A DNA stretch of 64,000 nt from Litsea cubeba (Eukaryota; Streptophyta; Magnoliopsida; Laurales; Lauraceae): assembly GCA_012931725.1 (NCBI GenBank), contig CM022946.1:50397477-50461476 (forward strand), given 5' to 3'. This document shows, piece after piece, positions 1-10,347 of this stretch. Position numbers and translations under genes: made by a program. How positions within the stretch are numbered: position 1 is the stretch's first letter; each line of letters opens with the position of its first letter. The notes under the pieces are model-generated. The model was given only the letters and a program-made list of their open reading frames with translations. It was not told the origin of the DNA and did not search any database.

Positions 1-3000
1 TCGCTTCTTCAGGCCGTCCAGGATCACTTTGTTGGAGATTTCTGCCTGGCCATTACTCTGTGGATATGCCGGGGTGGAGTAATGGTTTCTGATGCCATGT
101 TCTTGGCAGAAATCTCTGAAGGATTTGGAATCGAACTGAGTTCCGTTATCCGAGATCAGGGTCCGAGGGATGCCGAACCTCGTGAGGATGTTTTTCCAGA
201 CGAAGTTCCTGGAGTCCCTGTCCGTGATGGAAGACAACGGTTCAGCCTCTATCCACTTGGTGAAGTAGTCCGTAGCCACTATCAGCCATCTTTTGTTCCC
301 TGGAGCTCGGTGAAGAGGCCCCACAATGTCCAGGCCCCATTGAGCGAAGGGCCATGGACTGGAGAGGGGACTCAGGTCCTGCGCTGGCTGATGGAGGGAG
401 TGGGAGAACTTCTGGCATTTCTCGCATTTTCTGGCGTAGACCTGGGCGTCCTTTTGCATGTAGGGCCACCAGTAACCCTGACTGATTGCTCTGTAGGCCA
501 ACGACCGACCTCCAATATGGCTGCCGCAGATTCCCTCATGGATCTCGTACAGGAAGTCGTCCACCTTGGACGGGTGGACGCATTGGAGGTACGGACCCGT
601 GAAGGACTTCCTGTAGAGTTTGCCTTCTGGAGAGAGCCAAAACCGGGCTGCCTTGAGCCTGATCTTGTGGGCTTCCGTCTTGTCTTCGGGGAGCTGGTCA
701 TCCTTCAAGTAGGCGACGATTGGATCCATCCAGCTGGGGCCGAGGTCAGCGCAAAGGACAAGCCGAGATGAATGTAGCTCTAGACTTGACCTTGATACTG
801 ACCCGACCTCGATGGTCCTCTTCTTTCCTGCTTCGACAGCGGAGGCCAGGTTTGCAAGCGCATCTGCATGCGTGTTGGTATCTCGGGATATTTGCCTGAC
901 CTCGGCTTTCTGGAATTGGGAGAGTAGCTTTTTCGCCAGGGCTAAGTAGGCCGCCATCCTGTCGTCCCTGGCCTGGTAGTCTCCGGCGAGCTGGCTAGTT
1001 ACCAGTTGAGAGTCGCTGAAGATTTCCAGGTGCTGGGCTCCGAGGATTCGGGCGCTGTTCAACCCTGCAATCAGTGCTTCGTACTCTGCCTCATTGTTCG
1101 TTGCTTTGAAGTCGAGGGTGAAAGCCTGCTCTATGACCAGTCCCTCTGGCGATTGGAGAACTATGCCGGCGCCAGCTCTCTTGGAGGTGGACGACCCGTC
1201 GACAAAGATCCTCCATGCCGAGGTGGGAGACTGCTGGACTTCTGTTTCTACTGGCTCTTGCCCTGTGCCCCCCAGTGCCGTGTCGAGCTGGGTCGGAGCC
1301 GGGTTGGGGCAGGCGAATTCGACTATGAAGTCTGCCAGAATCTGGGCTTTGATCGCAGTTCGGGGACGGTACTGAATGTCATACTGCCCCAGTTCAACTG
1401 CCCACTTCGATATGCGTCCTGAAAAGTCAGCTTTCTTGAACAATGACCGGAGTGGATGCTCCGTGATCACCACAATAGTGTGGGACTGAAAATAATGGGA
1501 GAGCTTGCGGGAGGCGGTAATGAGAGCCAACGCAAGCTTCTCCAACAGGAGGTACCTGGTCTCAGCATCGAGCAGTGTTTTGCTCGTGTAATAGATCGGC
1601 TTTTGAACTCCCTCGTCCTCCCTGATGAGGACGGAGCTCACTGCGTGATCCGAGACCGCAAGGTATAAATACAGGATCTCCCCCCGAGTTGGGGTGGAGA
1701 GCAATGGGGGTGACATCAAATAAGTTTTGAGTGCGGCCAATGCCTGGTCGCACTCAGGGGTCCATTGGAACTTCAAATTTTTCCTCAGAAGCTGGAAGAA
1801 AGGCCTGCACTTATCTGATGAGCGGCTGATGAAGCGATTGAGTGCGGCGGCCATTCCTGTAAGCCTCTGAACTTCCTTTGTGGTAGAGGGACTTTGGATG
1901 CCCTGGATGGCGGTGATCTGCTCTGGATTGGCCTCTATCCCCCACCGCGTCACCAAGCTGCCGAGAAACTTGCCAGAGGCTACGCCGAAGGCGCACTTGG
2001 AAGCGTTGAGCTTGAGCTTGTAGGCGCGAAGGATGCCGAAGACTTGGCCGAGATCCGCCAGGTGGTCGCCGGAGCGCACAGATTTGACGACCATGTCGTC
2101 GATATACACCTCTACCGTTCGGCCGAGCTAGGCCTGGAACATCTTCGTGATGAGGCGCTGATAAGTCGCCCCCGCGTTCTTCAGCCCGAAGGGCATCACT
2201 TTACAGCAGTAAGTGCCGCGGGGGGTGATGAACGACGTTTTCTCCTCGTCGGGCTCGTAGAGCGGGATCTGATGATAGCCTCGGTAGGCGTCAAGGAAGC
2301 TCATTCGGTCGTGACCGGAGGTGGCGTCGATCAGTTGGTCAATCTTCGGGAGGGGGAAACTGTCCTTAGGGCAAGCCCTGTTCAGGTCGGTGAAGTCTAC
2401 GCACACCCTCCATTTTCCAGTTTTCTTCTTGACGACCACCGTGTTGGCCAGCCATACCGGGTACTGGACTTCCCGGATGGCCCCTGCTTTTAGCAGGTTG
2501 TCGACCTCTTCCACGACTGCATCTGTCTGCTGCAGCCCGGTTCTGCGGGCCCTCTGCACTACTGGTTTGTGGTCGGGGTCGACGTTGAGCTTGTGGCTCA
2601 TGACCTCAGGGTCGACCCCGGGCATTTCACTTGGGCTCCAAGCGAAGACGTCCACATTCTGCATCAAGAACCGGGAGAGTTCGGCCCTTTCTTCGTCCGA
2701 CAGCTGGGTGCCGATCAGGAAGAACCGGTCTGGGTCTGCCGGATCCAGTCTGACCTCGGCCAGGTCCTCGATGCTCTTCTTCTCAGGGTCCCGGCCGATC
2801 TCATCGAGGCCTTTCTCGAACTCGGCCAGGTTGACGCGCTCTGGCTCCTTCACGGCCGGGACTGCGGCCAGCATGCACTGCCTGGCTTGTTGCTGGTCTC
2901 CCTTTACTGTGACTACTTCCATCTTGCCTTCCTCGTTCTCATGGACGAACTTCAGCTTTTGGTGGAAGGAAGATGGAACTGCCTCTAGCTTGTGGAGCCA

Positions 3001-4143
3001 CGTTCTACCCAGAATGACATTGTAGGGAGAAGGGGCGTCCACAACCAGAAAGTCGGCCGACACGGAGGCTCCGCCAACTTGGGTTTCCAAAGTGATTCTA
3101 CCCTTAGGGTAGACTGGTGTAGCGGACAACCCTAGCAGAGGTGCACGGACCTCCGTGAGGTCTGCTTCGGAGAGCTTCATCCTCTTGAAGCAGTCGTAGT
3201 AGAGGACCTCGGAGGAGCTGCCGGAGTCGACGAGGATCCTCTTCACGGTGAAGTCTCTCAGCTTCATGGTGAGGAGCAGGGGGTCGTTGTGAGGAACCTG
3301 GACTCCCTCCAGATCTCGATCCGAGAACGAGATGGCTGGTCTGTCGCGGCGGGCTTTTTTGGATGCCGGGGCGAGGTCGGCTTTCATTACTTCTTTCTCG
3401 TGCGAAGCCCGCCTGGCTTCGGCACGGGTTTGAGAGCTTCCCCGGGATGAGGAAGCGGGAGCTGAGGACGCCAGATGGATCACGTTGATGATCTTCTCTG
3501 AGTCCTCGCTCTCTGGAGCTTGGGCTGCGTTCTGGTGGATCCGGCCCTCGCTGCCGCCGGCATCTCCTTCCTTGATGAACTCTGGGATGTGGCCCTCTTT
3601 GGCCAGCTTTTCCAGATACCACTGCAAAGTCCTGCATTCTTCGGTCCTGTGCCCGTTGCCCTTATGGAAGGAGCAGTAGTGCTTGCTTCGGGCTCCTTCG
3701 GTGGGTTCATTCTTCAGGGGCGGAGGATACTTGAAGAATGGCTTGGATTTGATTTTGGCCAGGATGCGGTAGATCGGCTCCTTGAAGACGACGTTGACGC
3801 TCTGGCTGGCGCTGGAGGGAGGTCTGGGCTTCCAATTGCCCCCAGACCTGGACGACGAAGGCTTCGTCGCACTAGAGGCCCAGTCCCGCTTGGGCTCCTG
3901 CTTCTGGGAGGATCTCCCGCCTCTTTGCCGAGGCTGGCTGTCTTTCTGCTCGGGCTCCGGATGCCCGTCGCGATCCTTAGCTCGGATCTCGTCTTCCTCC
4001 CGGGCGATAAAGCGTTTCACCCGGGACATCAATTCTGTCATGGACTCTGGGGTGTCCCCGGCCAAGTCCTTCCGCACGTCGATGCCGGGGATCAGGGCAT
4101 GCTGGAAGGCGTAGATGGCTATCGCCTCTCTCGCGTCTTCGAT
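1..4143 (-). pseudogene. pol: Pol (protease, RT, RNase H, integrase), element A, partial
   Basis: The frame continues from gag across the TAG at 4144. Features in order: a Gag-type zinc-finger-like CSFHKGNGHRTEEC (about 3650); a retropepsin with active site VDSGSSSEVLYY (about 3210); RT with a VMPFGLKNAGATYQR motif and YIDDMV just after a second TAG (2128-2130); RNase H with FVDGSS, NNEAEYEAL, FSDSQLV and THADALA (about 1210-860); integrase zinc finger HEGICGSH...KCEKCQ (about 540-420); and catalytic core with LDIVGP, ISDNGTQF and NGQAEISNK (about 340-20). I read the frame codon by codon from 2127 to 1 and found no other stop. Only two amber codons interrupt about 5.2 kb, so this copy is young or was recently functional. 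It is cut by the window edge. Confidence 0.9.
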
Positions 4144-5247
4144 CTAGCTGTAGACCGCCCAGAATCGGTGGGTGAACTTGGCGAGGGTTTCGCCCTGCTT
4201 CATTCTCAGGGCGATGAGGTCCCCTTCCTTCTTGGGGACGACGGCGTAGGCCTGGAACTTCTTCAGGAAGGAGAGCTGGAGCTCCTTCCAACTGGAAACT
4301 GACTGCTCCGGAAGGGAGCAGAACCACTTCAGGGGGAGGTCACCCAAACTGGAGGAGAAGATCTTGCAGTTTAGATGACCCTCGTTTCCCCAGATGGACA
4401 TCTTCTGGGAGAAGTGTCGGAGGTGCGCAGATGGATCGGACAGTCCGTCGTAGGGGACGAACCGCGGGACGGAGAACTTCTTGGGCAAGGGGGTGTGCTC
4501 GATTTCTTTTGTGAAGGGAGATCCCCCGAGATCAGTGTGGCCGCAGAGCTGCTTCTGGTCCCGCATGTCCAAGTTGCGCTGGAGAGCCAATCTGACGCGC
4601 TTGTCAAATCGCTCTTGCTCGTCATCCTTCTCTGGAGTCTGAGCTCGGGTCTTCCTCTTGGGACGGCTCGGGCTACGACGGCTATGGGTTCGGTCGCCTC
4701 GGCTGTGGTGACTTCGGCTGTTGCTCGAGCCTTCGTCATGGATGTGGCTCCGTTTCTGGTGGTCCGGATGATGTCTGAGTTCCTCACGGGGAGGCTGGGC
4801 TGCCTTGCTGGGAGCATCCTTCTTTTTCCCTTGAGGCTCCGAGACCTCCCTCAAGGAGGCAGTTTGCACTGCCTTCAGCTGCTGCTGAAGCTCGCGAATC
4901 ATTCGTTCTTGCCTCTGGAGTTGTTTCTGGAGGAGGGCAGCTTCAAGAACCTCCCCAGGGGGTTGAGCGTGGCGCGTTTCTCCTACGGCCACGGCTTTGT
5001 CCTTCCGGGGACGCTCGTGCTGACGATCCTTGCGTCCGGGTGGCGCGACTTCTTCCGGTGAGATCGAGGCCTCGAGTCCCTCTTGGAATGGGAACTCGAT
5101 AAAGAGCTGAGAGCCTAAGCGGCCCTCGCCTGCAGTCGTGCCATGCACCGTGTGGGGGCGTCCTTGAGGAGGGACGTCCGCTGGCGGTGGTGGCAGCTTG
5201 GGCGCTGCTCTTGAGGATTCTACGCCCTTCCTAGCTTTCGGAGGCAT
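4144..5247 (-). CDS. gag: Gag polyprotein, capsid region, element A
   Basis: The frame starts with ATG at 5247 (MPPKARKG), and the same start is used in element B. The first 230 residues are charged and low in complexity, with RS- and HSR-rich stretches typical of a nucleic-acid-binding, disordered Gag arm. From about residue 240 there is a Retrotrans_gag-type capsid core (KKFSVPRFVPYDGLSDP, then a LPLKWF motif and SSWKELQLSFLKKF). The frame ends at a TAG (4144-4146) directly after FWAVYS. The next 22 codons and the protease-RT frame follow in the same reading frame, so this is one gag-pol frame interrupted by an amber codon, not separate genes. Element B has the TAG at the same codon. Confidence 0.88.
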   Translation of the reverse strand: MPPKARKGVESSRAAPKLPPPPADVPPQGRPHTVHGTTAGEGRLGSQLFIEFPFQEGLEASISPEEVAPPGRKDRQHERPRKDKAVAVGETRHAQPPGEVLEAALLQKQLQRQERMIRELQQQLKAVQTASLREVSEPQGKKKDAPSKAAQPPREELRHHPDHQKRSHIHDEGSSNSRSHHSRGDRTHSRRSPSRPKRKTRAQTPEKDDEQERFDKRVRLALQRNLDMRDQKQLCGHTDLGGSPFTKEIEHTPLPKKFSVPRFVPYDGLSDPSAHLRHFSQKMSIWGNEGHLNCKIFSSSLGDLPLKWFCSLPEQSVSSWKELQLSFLKKFQAYAVVPKKEGDLIALRMKQGETLAKFTHRFWAVYS

Positions 5248-5322
5248 GGCTTCTGAGAGGTTGAGGTGAAGAAGGATTGTTTGGAAAGATTAGGAGAAGG
5301 TTGGGAAGGCTGGGATATTGCT

Positions 5323-5340
5323 TTCCCACAGACGGCGCCA
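5323..5340 (-). other. Primer-binding site of element A
   Basis: The minus strand reads TGGCGCCGTCTGTGGGAA two bases inside the LTR end. It starts with TGG, the complement of a tRNA CCA tail, and is identical to the site in element B. It does not match the common plant initiator-Met primer site. I did not identify the tRNA. Confidence 0.8.
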
Positions 5341-5342
5341 AT

Positions 5343-6308
5343 TGTAGGTGCAGAAAATTATGACCCACAATAAGAGGGTGCCTTACAGGACTTATCCGGG
5401 AAGATGATGGTGTCTGGAATGTCTGGATGCCGTCCGCGAGCCTGAAAGGGAGAAGCAAACGGTCAGAGGACCCTGGCCTGAGCGGCGCAAGGCTCTCCGA
5501 TGCCAAAGTCAGTATATGAACTGGAACGATGGAAGAGAGGGAGAGGAGAGGCGGAGTAAGGGCTCTGTGAATAATAATGTGCGTACCTTACATGGTGTTT
5601 GAAGGTCTATTTATAGAGGAATGGATCGTATCTTTCAGAGAATATCTGGGTGTGGGTCCCATGATCTGACTGGGAAGTCATAATCAGCCCACAAAGTAAT
5701 AAATGCGGTCTAATCCGGCCCACTCAGCATTTAATGCCAGTCGGGTCAGCCCACATTGCATTAAATGCGTGTCTTGTTGGGCCAGATTGTGTTGGGCGCC
5801 TTTGGCGGTAGGAGTACCAGCGGATCTGCCCTCGGGCCTTGCCCTGATGTGGCCTCAGCCGCTGGATGCTGCCATGTGGCGATCTGGCGAAGATAGTGGG
5901 CGGCTGGATGTCGTGTCTGTCCCACTAGATCGTGACCCTATCCTTCCACGTGTCTGGTGACGTGGAGGATGAGGGGCCCAGGCGAAGGTTCTTTCTTGCT
6001 TCGGCTACTGTTCTGGCTTCTTCAGCCGAGGTGGCTTTAGCCGAGGTAGGGCTCTCTGCGGAGATAGCATTCGGGGTGGCCTTGCCGATGTGGACTCTTT
6101 GCCGAGATGATGCCCGAGGTGGTCCAATTCGGCGCTTGTGGCCTGGAGATGTATGATGTCGGCCAAGGCCTCTGCCCTGGTAGCCGGGATGAGATCGGTG
6201 CCACGTGGATGGCACGCGGGTGGCACGCGGATGGCACGTGAGAATGCTTAGCCCCGTCCGATGGCTGTGATTAGCTTAATCCTGTAGCTCTGGAAATTTC
6301 CCCACACA
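5343..6308 (-). repeat. 5' LTR of element A
   Basis: Read on the minus strand, the LTR starts TGTGTGGGGAAATTTCC at 6308 and ends CTACA at 5343-5347. The next bases inside the element are ATTGGCGCCGTCTGTGGG, the same junction as in element B. Length is about 966 bp against about 850 bp in B. Confidence 0.87.
5609..5616 (-). promoter_or_regulatory. TATA box in the LTR of element A
   Basis: The minus strand reads CCTCTATAAATAGACC. Both LTRs of element B have the matching site at 28203-28210 (mutated) and 59711-59718 (TATAAATA). It is the likely core promoter for gag-pol. Confidence 0.7.
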
Positions 6309-6655
6309 GTAATACTTTAGATCCTTTGATTGAGTGATGAGAGGATGCCCAAATATTAGAGTGCACAAGTTCTAGAGGACGGATGGAAGAGAACATGATA
6401 ATGAAAAAGGTGGAAGCATACTCTTGTCTAGATAAAACCTTGTATAGATCAAAATCTTAATAATGATACTAAATGCTGCAATATGGAGAAGGCGTGGTGC
6501 CCCAAATGTTGATACCAAATTGGAGAGGTGACACGTTCTCTAATGAAGGCGAAAGAACTTTTACTTTTATTTGTGATTCGCTAGGAAGTTGAATAGGATA
6601 AAAACCCATTTTCACTGTTGCCTTGGAAAATCATCACCACCCACTTGTTGTCCTT
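6309..6655. other. Spacer between element A and the MULE
   Basis: This is AT-rich, non-coding sequence with no frame longer than about 30 codons. It includes the words 'ggtgccccaaatgttgatac', which resemble plant LTR-element leader sequence, but I cannot assign it. It should continue after the MULE at 13507. Confidence 0.4.
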
Positions 6656-6664
6656 TACAAAGAA

Positions 6665-6705
6665 GGGAAATTCTATATGCACCACAGCTTTTGATGAATA
6701 CACCC
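6665..6705 (+). repeat. Left terminal inverted repeat of the MULE
   Basis: It matches the reverse complement of 13457-13497 apart from two internal differences. The target duplication TACAAAGAA lies directly outside at 6656-6664. Confidence 0.93.
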
Positions 6706-7162
6706 ACATTCTGAACTCACCACACACATTTTATGTTTAAAACCGTTTTGCTGAGCCCACCCACTAAAATACCCATACTGCCCAGCTATCGCTTTCCTTC
6801 TCCATTCCCTCATCGACGAGTTTCAAATTTGGCAGCCACCGCAACCGCTTCTCCATTCCCTCGTCTACGGAAAATCTCATGTTCTCCTGCGACCTCTTTC
6901 TGCTCTCATCGGCATCTTCTTCTTCTTCTTGTTCATAAAAAGGTAAGTTCGACTTCTTCTTCTTCTTCATTACAACTTTCCATTCATTTTCACCTTCTTT
7001 TTAGGTTTTAATGGATGCATTTAGGTTGTAATCTATGCATTTAGGTTGTATTTTCACCTACATGAGAAATTATTTATGCAATATATGGACGGCAGTTTCG
7101 AACTACTTTTTTTTTCATTCCCTTTTTTTGTTTGGCCGTTCGCGAAATGTTCGGCAAACCAG

Positions 7163-7372
7163 AATTGTGCAGATCCATTCTGCATAGTATATTCATACTG
7201 TGCAATTACTAAATGCATGTCCAACATTTGACGTGCATATGTAATATGCCGTGCAAATTACATATGCACGGCATATCTATGCCGTACAAATTACATATGC
7301 ATGTCAAATGTTGGCCGTGCATTCAGTAATTGCACGGTATGAATATGCCGTGCAGAATGGATCTGCACAATT
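7163..7372. repeat. 210-bp imperfect palindrome with GCCGTGCA motifs
   Basis: The left arm (7163 to about 7260) starts AATTGTGCAGATCCATTC and the right arm ends with its reverse complement at 7372. Arms are about 100 bp with scattered mismatches around a centre near 7267. The arms contain repeated GCACGGCA/TGCCGTGC words. It lies in the likely 5'UTR intron of the MULE's PMD gene, between a donor-like aaagGTAAGT at about 6941 and the acceptor at about 7434. Confidence 0.85.
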
Positions 7373-7436
7373 TATTTTAACCGAGCAATATCTACTATTT
7401 TTCAATAACACTGTTTGATTTTCATTTTGAACAGAT

Positions 7437-9733
7437 TAAAATATACCTAGAAGACCTGCTCGTCGCGGTGGCAGCTCACTTTCGATAGGTGGACAGGCTA
7501 GTTCTTCTAGCGAGCCATCTAGAGTTAGAACGAAGATCGGTGTCGCAAGACCGGTGCGTCGCCGAGGTCTGCACGCTAGTACTTCGACTGCCGGTCGTCA
7601 ACGACCAACGACATCTGAACAAAGACGTAAATTACGACAGGATCCACTCCCGGATTCGTTAGAGGAGGATTCGTCTGAGGAGGATTCATCAGAGCATGAT
7701 TAGATAGAGGAGGAGGAGGCACAGCCGTCCACTTCTGCTGCAGCGGCAGCAAGGGAGGATCATTCATCAGACCAGGAGGTATAGCCATCCAGTCCTCCCA
7801 CAGCGGCAGCAGGGGAGGGTCCTATCCCCGGCGGTCCGGCTGATTTATCGGTCCTCCCGAGTGTTAGGACGCACATGGCCATACCCATATGGGATTGGGA
7901 GGTACACTTGCATTTTTTTAATTTGTGAATTAATTGTTTTTCAAATAATATGTGTTGAAGTCTATAATAACATATATTAATGAAGATTAATACTTTTAAT
8001 GTGCAGGAACGTGATCCGCTTAAGTGTATCAATCACTGGCGAGGGCTGAAGGATTGGTACATACCTCTGCCCGGGGATTGGGCCGATACCGAAGTTCCTC
8101 GGTTTCGTGCAATTATAAAAGAGTCTGGATTGGCAGGGCTGAAGTCATTGTCGTACCGATATACCTCCGCCCCTCTGATATCCAGCTTCGTAGAGAGGTG
8201 GCAGCCCGAGACAAATACCTTCCACATGCCATTTGGTGAGATGACGATCACCTTAGACGATGTGGGTGCTCTCCTTGGCGTCCCAGTAACGGGACTGCCT
8301 ATCCACGCATCGACCAGTATGGGATTTACCGATCAGGTAGATTTACTTGAGCGTGGACTAGGCGTGGATAGGGCGACTGCGACTGCGTCTGCTGAACTTC
8401 AAGTGGCGCGTGGTGGGGTAGTGAGGATGGCCTGGATCAAGCGAGTGTACGGTGATGTGGGTCCCAGGTCGTCGGTTGAGCTGGTAGATTATGCAGCTAG
8501 AGGCTATCTTCTGTATCTGTTAGGCTGCACACTCTTCACAGATAAGTCGTCCACCCGAGTCCCCATTACCTACCTATCTTTACTGATGGACTTGGGACAG
8601 GTCCGTCGTTATGCATGAGGGGTTGCCGCACTTGCATATCTTTATCGCCAATTAGGGACCGCTACGAGGGCAGATGTGAGACAGATTGCTAGATATCTGA
8701 CACTGCTCACGGTAAATGTGCTTAACCCTTTGAAATATCACTCTTGTTTCCATTTGCTTGTCTCTGAACTACTCATAATATATTATTTAAATTTGTATAA
8801 TTAATAATCTCTAACTTTTACAATCTTGGGTGTACGAGCACTTCCCATTTGCCCATCCTCCTGCATCATGGAGTTTACGGCTGCATTGCCTCATGCGGCT
8901 CGCTGGAATCCTGATCAGGATTCCAGGATTGCAAGGGAGAACGTCAAGTTGTTGCGGGAGAGACTGGAAGACTTACATCCGAGTGAGGGAGCATCCAATA
9001 GACATGCTATCTATTTTAAGTTTTTTCGAGGATCTCTATTTTTTGTTGGAATGTTAATGAGTTGTTTCAATTACTTGACAAAGGTGGCTTGGGATCCGTA
9101 TACCGGTGTCAGGGCTCAGCATCCATTCCATCAGAGTCTTCTTCTGTGGCTGCTTGAGAGCACTAGATATCATTTAACCATACCACCAACAGAGGGTTCT
9201 TCGTCAATTTGGGTATGTTCAGACCATCCCACCAGCACCGCTCGCGCCCCTTCGTGCGTCTCGAGGATATACTGCTGGACAATACAAGGTCTCCTACAGA
9301 TTCCTTGACCACTACTGGGAGTCTTGGGATGATCATGTATTATCCCTAGCACACCGTGGCCATCAAGTTCAACATGCATGGGAGTGCTCACCCGACTACA
9401 TGGAGTGGTTTGTTAGGATTTCACATCCCCGGGTACAGAACCCCGAACGTCACTCCCATTATCATCCTAATGAGGATCAAGATGACCCGACTCCAAGAGT
9501 GGTGATGGTTTGAGTTTTCAAAGTAACATTATGCATCCATCTTAAAAGTTATAATTCTCTTAATTATTGACACATTTGATGGTTACTTACAGATCCGTCG
9601 AGCGAGAGATAATCTTCGTGCTACGATTGCAAAACTCGGTCAGACTGCTGATTTTTATTACCGGGCATTGCAGACCACGCTCGAGATCTTGGATGGCTTG
9701 CCGGTGACGTACCGACAACGTATGCAGCCGTGA
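7437..9733 (+). pseudogene. PMD (aminotransferase-like plant mobile domain) gene of the MULE
   Basis: I see at least four exons. Exon A (about 7437-7901) encodes a basic then acidic low-complexity N-terminus (IPRRPARRGG..., EEDSSEEDSSE). It probably began at the ATA now at 7443, where ATG is expected. Exon B (8005 to about 8712) starts after tgtgcag and holds the PMD core: FVERWQPETNTFHMPFGEMTITLDDVGALLG. A third segment (about 8825-9510) keeps YEHFPF, the conserved RFLDHYWESW region and SPDYMEWFVRISHP. The last exon (about 9594-9733) ends RQRMQP. PMD proteins such as Arabidopsis MAIN/MAIL are nuclear and linked to silencing; the transposon-borne versions have unknown function. Breaks include TAGs in exon A, TGA at 8616-8618 and several frameshifts after 8860. 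The gene converges on the transposase gene. Confidence 0.85.
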
Positions 9734-10033
9734 TATCACTTGGTGTTTTTGGATTTTATGATTGCAAAATGGCAGTTTGTAATTTTTTTCTGGAACTTGA
9801 TGAATTTTAGGCCACTTTTTTACGGCAATGATGTAAATAATCACTTTTACATAAATATGTACCTTTTTTTGTAATGGATGAATTTAAGGATACTTTTTGA
9901 TAGCTCTCCTATAATGAATGAATTTTAATATTTTGTCCCGATTGTATAGTTTGCATTTGTATGCAATTTCGATGGGCTTTCATAAACTAGAAAGATTATG
10001 CAAAATGGAATAAAAGGGACATAGGTCTGCACG

Positions 10034-10148
10034 GCCAACATGTAATGTGCAAAACATGATTTGTACGGCCATTATGTGCCGTGCATAACATGGTCTGCAC
10101 GGCACATAATGGCCGTGCACAATATGTTCTACACATTACATGCTGACC
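10034..10148. repeat. Hairpin with GCCGTGCA motifs between the two MULE genes
   Basis: A perfect 20-bp inverted repeat (10065-10084 and 10097-10116) with a 12-base spacer lies inside a longer imperfect one extending to about 10034-10148. It uses the same GCACGGC/GCCGTGC word as the palindromes at 7163-7372 and 12978-13001. It sits between the two convergent 3' ends. Confidence 0.82.
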
Positions 10149-10347
10149 GAACAAATTATGATTTGCACATTAGATGTTGGCCATGCCTAACATGTTTTAC
10201 ACAATAATTTTAAATTGAGCATGTGAATTTCAAAAGCGATCAGATAACACATAACACCAAAGAATAAATTGAGCATCGAACTTCTTACATTCAACATTCC
10301 ATTATATAATTCATCTGGTTACATCAAATGACAATCAATTTATATAA

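Larger units (their letters stand above)
1..6308 (-). mobile_element. Ty3/gypsy LTR retrotransposon A, 5' part
   Basis: This element runs right to left: LTR, primer-binding site, gag, protease, RT, RNase H and integrase. It is cut by the window edge inside integrase, so its 3' LTR and any antisense gene are not visible. It shares LTR ends, primer-binding site, the MPPK gag start and high protein similarity with element B, so the two are one family. The domain order protease-RT-RNase H-integrase is the Ty3/gypsy order. The RT motif VMPFGLKNAGATYQR and a primer-binding site that is not the usual initiator-Met type fit the plant Tat lineage; that assignment is inference. The five bases outside the LTR (6309-6313, gtaat) would be the target duplication, but its partner is off-window. 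Confidence 0.93.

Noticed and set aside
82..771. 229-codon plus-strand frame and several others over 1000-4300
   Set aside because: They are shadows of the minus-strand gag-pol frame, which has protease, RT, RNase H and integrase motifs along its whole length.
7163..7372. microRNA precursor
   Set aside because: Arms are long and imperfect with repeated words and lie in a transposon intron. Without small-RNA data a microRNA call is not supported.
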